Part shown: positions 59,650 to 64,000 of the stretch, one piece after another
Layout of the letters: every line of letters begins with the position of its first letter
Numbering within the stretch: position 1 is the first letter of the stretch
Origin: Heterobilharzia americana
Lineage: Eukaryota; Platyhelminthes; Trematoda; Strigeidida; Schistosomatidae
Direction: 5' to 3'
DNA: 64,000 nucleotides
NCBI GenBank assembly: GCA_944470555.2
Contig: OX104134.1
Coordinates: forward strand, 103,844,701 to 103,908,700
Made by a program: the position numbers and the translations under genes
Notes under the pieces: generated by a model
Told to the model about the DNA's origin: nothing
What the model saw: only the letters and a program-made list of their open reading frames with translations
Database searches by the model: none

Positions 59650-60725
59650 ACTCATCATTACTATTTTATATAGGTAAGTGTTTTCATGTACTTCAGTTTA
59701 AAGATTGCTATTACGGAAGGAATTGCATAGTGAGATGCGAAGGCGGTTGGCTTACTGTCAGACATGAAAGATTCATTACTTCTAAACAAGCACCTAAAGA
59801 AATGAAATCTAGTCAGTTAAATTAGTTTTGGATATCAGGGATAGTTTCAAGGCCCTGTAGTATGGAAAGAGAAAAAGACATCATTGGCAATCCTTTATGG
59901 AAGTGCTTCTGTTTAAAAAGAGAAGAAAAGCAGGAATTATTATATTTTACAAAAAAAAATACCAACTGAAGAGTGCAAATCAACTTGATAGTCGTCTTAT
60001 CAAGCGAAGTATTCACATAATCTAAGCAACATTACTGGTCACAATATTCTTGAATTCGACTGTATATTCTAGATAATCTGGACTAAACACTCAAGAATAA
60101 GTTTATTATTGGGCATATCTAAAATACCACTTTACGGGATATCGGATGAAGAAATTGAGTCAATATTGAAGTATAATGCTACCAAGTAAAAACTTCTGCC
60201 ACTGAAATAGAAGTAAAACTTGTTTATAACCAAACGGGTATAAAATATAGGTTCACTAAGGAAGGGAACACTAAGTGAATATACCTTATCAAGTACGATG
60301 GTCCTTAGAATCTATCAAGTCAACTAATCAATCGGTGGAAAAAGGAGACTAAGTTATGTGATCCACTATATTTCAGTATTAGACTACCCAGAATTACATG
60401 GAAGATAAATATTGCATGGAACATCCGTAATTAAATGTAAAAACTAAAAAAAAGTGTATCACCTAAACATTGTTAGTATAATCAGTAGTTAATTATGTTA
60501 TGCTGGTTGCCACCTTATATGTTAACCTATATTTCTGCATATTTTATGTCATTTTTCGTCAAAAGTCGACCGAACAGTTTCACAAATATTCGATGCTGAG
60601 TGAAAAGTAGATTTCAGATATAATTTATGCTGGTACAAATCCAAGTTTGTTTGAAATGGAACATTTTCAACGTTTGAATCTGGGCTCAGATATTTCAAGA
60701 AGGATAGTCAAAATTACGACGCCAT

Positions 60726-60727
<2 letters not shown>
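59650..60727. other. spacer, no identifiable content
   Basis: Nothing recognised. Confidence 0.4.

Positions 60728-60728
<1 letters not shown>

Positions 60729-60791
<63 letters not shown>
60729..60791. repeat. (TA)n microsatellite
   Basis: About 31 perfect TA units. Confidence 0.97.
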
Positions 60792-60796
<5 letters not shown>

Positions 60797-61985
60797 TGGA
60801 CAGTGAACTTCAGGTGGACTTCTTGATGGTCGCTCCATGAATGGAAAGGCGGTAAGATAACATAAGGTATATTGCAACGTCAAAAATATATACACAATAC
60901 AACGGTTTATATATATTTACAATAATCTTAACTATTTCTATGCCTTTCTGGATTAACGTATCCTATTGATTTTCACCTGTTCAATTAATTTGGTATTCAC
61001 ATTTTGGTTCACGTGACTTTTCCCGAAACTTTGAAACGAAACGATTGGTTGTAAAAGGCGCCAAGGAATCACGGCTCCTTTTGAAAACTTTGTCAATCTT
61101 ATTGCACAATGTAAACATTTCTAGTCACTTACTAGAATTGGTACACACGGTTGTGATGACAGATATATAGTCATAAAAACCCTCTCGATGAGGTTTGAGT
61201 TAGTTGCTTCAATTTTACTTTTTTTGCTTTTTGTATCATTACAAAATAAAAAGCTCGAGTTTTGAAATCGGATGTACATGATATGAAATGGAAAACGTTA
61301 GCCAAGAAACAATCCATTAACACCTGGTGACGTTTAGGATGCTTATTTGTAGATTATAGTAATAAGGTTTTGTGACATAAGTGTCAAAGCCTTTAAAATG
61401 GATCTTCACTAGGAAACAAAAATCAGACGTTTATTATGGCCACGCATATCAGTGAACTATCAAAACAGTAATGCATTAATAACAAAGAGGAAGTGATTTC
61501 GAGTGTGCGGGAAATACATTTGACCGACAGCTTGTGTACATGTGATTCAGCAATAGATAGTAAAACACCCAAGTATGTTTAAGTTTTCAGTTTTTTTTTA
61601 CACAGTGACGAGAGGCGATAACTCCTTCCCAATTTTGTTGTAAAAGTCAACTCGATCTGGAGTTCGTTTAACATTTCTCTTTCGCTACTTAAATTGGAAA
61701 AATACCTCAGAAACGTCGACATATATGTACTAACTTCCTGCAAATGTACACCAGTTACAGAGAATCACACAATAGGATGTGGTAAGTAGCTTCAACGACA
61801 TGCGTGAAAATACTGAAACTGCATGAAAACCATCCTTGGCAGCTAATAACCATTTTCGGGTCAATACACTAGGCAAAATAGATGAATTTCATTAGCACCA
61901 AACTGGGAATCAATACGAAAATTAATGTGTCAGAATAGTGACACATTCTTAGTTATTGATTGACGTCATTCTGAAGGTTCTAGTT
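60792..61985. other. spacer, no identifiable content
   Basis: Nothing recognised. Confidence 0.4.
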
Positions 61986-61989
61986 CGGT

Positions 61990-63478
61990 CACAAAGCTTT
62001 TCGTAAAGCACCAAGTCTCTCAACCATCACATAGAATCACTGACTCGACTGACATCAGTCTTGAAAATACGGATCTTGTTCACGCTTTACGCTGCTGAGT
62101 GCAGTGGCGTGGAGTGCAGTAGATCTTCACACTGATTTCACCTTAATCAAGGCCTGTCTTGCTGTATTTCCAATCCTGGCTGTTTTCACGTACTCATCCG
62201 TGCCTTCGTCGCCATCGCCATAGCCACCGCCATCACCTGTAGTTGAAAGCTTTGTGACACTAAAACCGTAGTGTTCAAACAGTTTCCAAATCACTTCCCG
62301 CTCCACACTGTCGAAGGCCAACTCAAAGTCGATGAAGTTGAGGTAAGGTGAAGAGTTGACTGACATTCTATGCTGTGTTCTATGATGATGTGTGGCGTAG
62401 TGTGGCGTTGCAATTCGTTCCGCACATGCTTTGCAATTCCTGAAGTCAGTCAGCCAGCCAGCCAGTCAGTCAGTCAGTCAGACTGTTTTGGTCGTCACTT
62501 TGAATCCAGAGCATTTCCTAGTCTCTCTCTCTCTCTTCTCTCTACGATGATGTGGTTTAATATTTTGGGTGCGGTGGACAGGAGTGGAGCATGATTCCTC
62601 ATCAGTTCTTCCAAAGACTTAGGTCTCCCATCTCTGGAGTTTGACAAGGTAGCCATTCTTCCAATCGGCAGGCAGGTACCTTCCCTTCCTTCATTCCTTC
62701 CTTGCTTCCTTGCCAACCTTCTGCAATAGTGGTGTGAGGATGTCCGCTGTGGTTGTCTCTGCATCTGTTTTCATTGCTTGTGGAGGAATTCCATCGGGTC
62801 CTTCTGCCTTCCCGGATTTCAGCAGTTTTATAGCATTCAGGACTTCTGCTTTTGTCGGTAGGCTTGTATTCACTGGTAATTCTGTGGCTTCTGGTGGTAT
62901 TTCTGAACGACTTGCAGGTGATGGTGGTGGTCGATTGAAGAGTTTTTTGAAGTGGTCACCTCATCACTTCCTTTGATTCCCCTCTTTGATGCTAACTAAC
63001 TTGCCTTCACTATCTTTCATTGCTTTCATCTGTGTTCATCTCTCCCCTCCTTGATGGTGACCTTGTTATTTGATATGATGTTGTCAGGTCTCTGTCTCTC
63101 CTATCTATCTGCAGCCTATTCTGCTTCACTTCCAAGTGTGTCGTAGAAATATCCTTTGTCTTTCCACGCACTCTTATTCACTTCTTTGTCCAGTGTAGTG
63201 TTTTTCTTACAGGTTGTATTCAGTTCCTCTTTTCGTTGTTCATCCTCGCACTCCACACTCCACTCCACTGCACTGCACTGGTTCATCTTCTGTCGCAGCA
63301 TCTTCCTCTCCCTCTCCCTCCTCTATCAGCGTCCATGTGTCCGTTGAGATCCATTCCTTGTCTTGCCGCCTCTTCTTCCTTCCTAATAAGGTTATGCCGG
63401 TTTCCTTCCACATCTCCTCCAAAGAGTTCCAGTGTTGTTCTATGCAGGATTCCTCGGGGATGTGTATTGATCGAATGA
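61990..63478 (-). mobile_element. RTE/SR2-like LINE with internal deletion (copy g)
   Basis: Same subfamily as copies c, d and e, but about 0.58 kb between the RT block ([14 protein letters not shown]) and the DGGG...DEGTDEYVK block is missing. The junction at about 62245 leaves the two in one frame (62127-62366). The pentamer tract is short here. Both ends are truncated. Confidence 0.88.
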
Positions 63479-63596
63479 AAATGATTATTAGAGGAACAGA
63501 TTATCTACCACTTGTACGGTTAGGGCTATAAAGTTTCACGCTAAAATTTCGTGTCCTTCACTGTAGGTAATTCGGAGATATAGCTTGTTCGTTTAG

Positions 63597-63690
63597 GTTA
63601 TCAGATAAAGGAACTAATTCTGAAAAGCTTGATAAAGAAGACGGACCTTCGTGTCAACTAGTTGATTCTTCGTTGTATGTTGATGACTAA
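63597..63690 (+). CDS. possible terminal exon of an unseen gene
   Basis: After a candidate acceptor (gttcgtttag) an open frame reads LSDKGTNSEKLDKEDGPSCQ then LVDSSLYVDD and stops. The composition looks more like real protein than the surrounding frames. No homologue recognised; could be chance. Confidence 0.2.
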
Positions 63691-64000
63691 AATACAAATT
63701 CAACAGTACAGAACCTAATACATTCAGGTTTTGTGAGAAAAATTAGAGCAACTAAACACCAATTCGGTCAATATATATGGCTATTAAACTCATTAAATGT
63801 CTCCCTTACTTTTTATTTGAATAGCGCATTCAGCATCCTCGATAACCAGTATGAAAATACAACTGAGAAAGGTAATTGTGTCATTCGATTAATCAACAAA
63901 ATATCTGGGTAGTTATTTCAATTGCTAACAGTTTCGCCTCTGTAAATTCTGAAATGAAACCATAACCTATTAGATTAGTTGATGATAATAATGGGATAAA

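Noticed and set aside
1..64000. CRISPR arrays, prokaryotic operons, phage or defence genes
   Set aside because: The tandem structures seen are microsatellites and retroelements, and the genes have spliceosomal introns.

Overview
The window looks like a piece of a schistosome (blood fluke, Schistosoma) chromosome. Evidence: AT-rich eukaryotic DNA, long introns with GT..AG borders, many copies of an SM-alpha-like tRNA/hammerhead-ribozyme repeat known from schistosomes, RTE/SR2-like non-LTR retrotransposons, and Penelope-like fragments. The species cannot be fixed from the sequence alone. There is no prokaryotic operon, CRISPR array or phage.

Two protein-coding genes are supported. The first fills positions 568-46329 on the + strand. 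It is the FIG4/SAC-domain phosphoinositide 5-phosphatase gene, seen as 13 exons that join in consistent splice phase and carry the catalytic CX5R motif (CVDCLDRTN). Its 5' exons, about the first 155 codons by human numbering, lie left of the window. The 13 exons total 3067 nt; two of them (568-893 and 7195-7361) are each one base short and carry an apparent frameshift. The second gene, at 57168-57971 on the - strand, is a single-exon tetraspanin with four membrane spans and a CCG-containing large loop.

Most of the rest is repeat. Seven copies of one RTE/SR2-like LINE occur: 3' ends at 3190-3862, two nearly full copies at 16842-20712 and 48906-52273, three almost identical truncated copies at 30095-32170 (-), 37362-39048 (+) and 43305-45372 (+), and an internally deleted copy at 61990-63478. 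A second non-LTR family is present at 25290-27135 and 39932-40475, and a third RT remnant at 32385-32620. Penelope-like fragments lie at 41839-42260, 46755-47251 and 47970-48905; the last is interrupted by a LINE exactly after its YVDD catalytic codons.

Two tRNA-headed repeat families carry hammerhead ribozymes. One is SM-alpha-like. The other, called S2 here, has a consensus that satisfies every hammerhead rule. At six loci two copies face each other head to head, making long inverted repeats, several of them inside FIG4 introns. Other features are a 69-bp-arm palindrome just before a FIG4 exon, (TA)n and (TAA)n microsatellites, and pentanucleotide expansions inside one LINE subfamily.

Layout: 1-46329 FIG4 exons in repeat-filled introns; 46330-57167 repeat-rich spacer (Penelope and LINE wreckage, hammerhead pairs); 57168-57971 tetraspanin; 57972-64000 spacer with a (TA)n tract, a hammerhead relic, a LINE copy, and a weak hint of further exons at the right edge.
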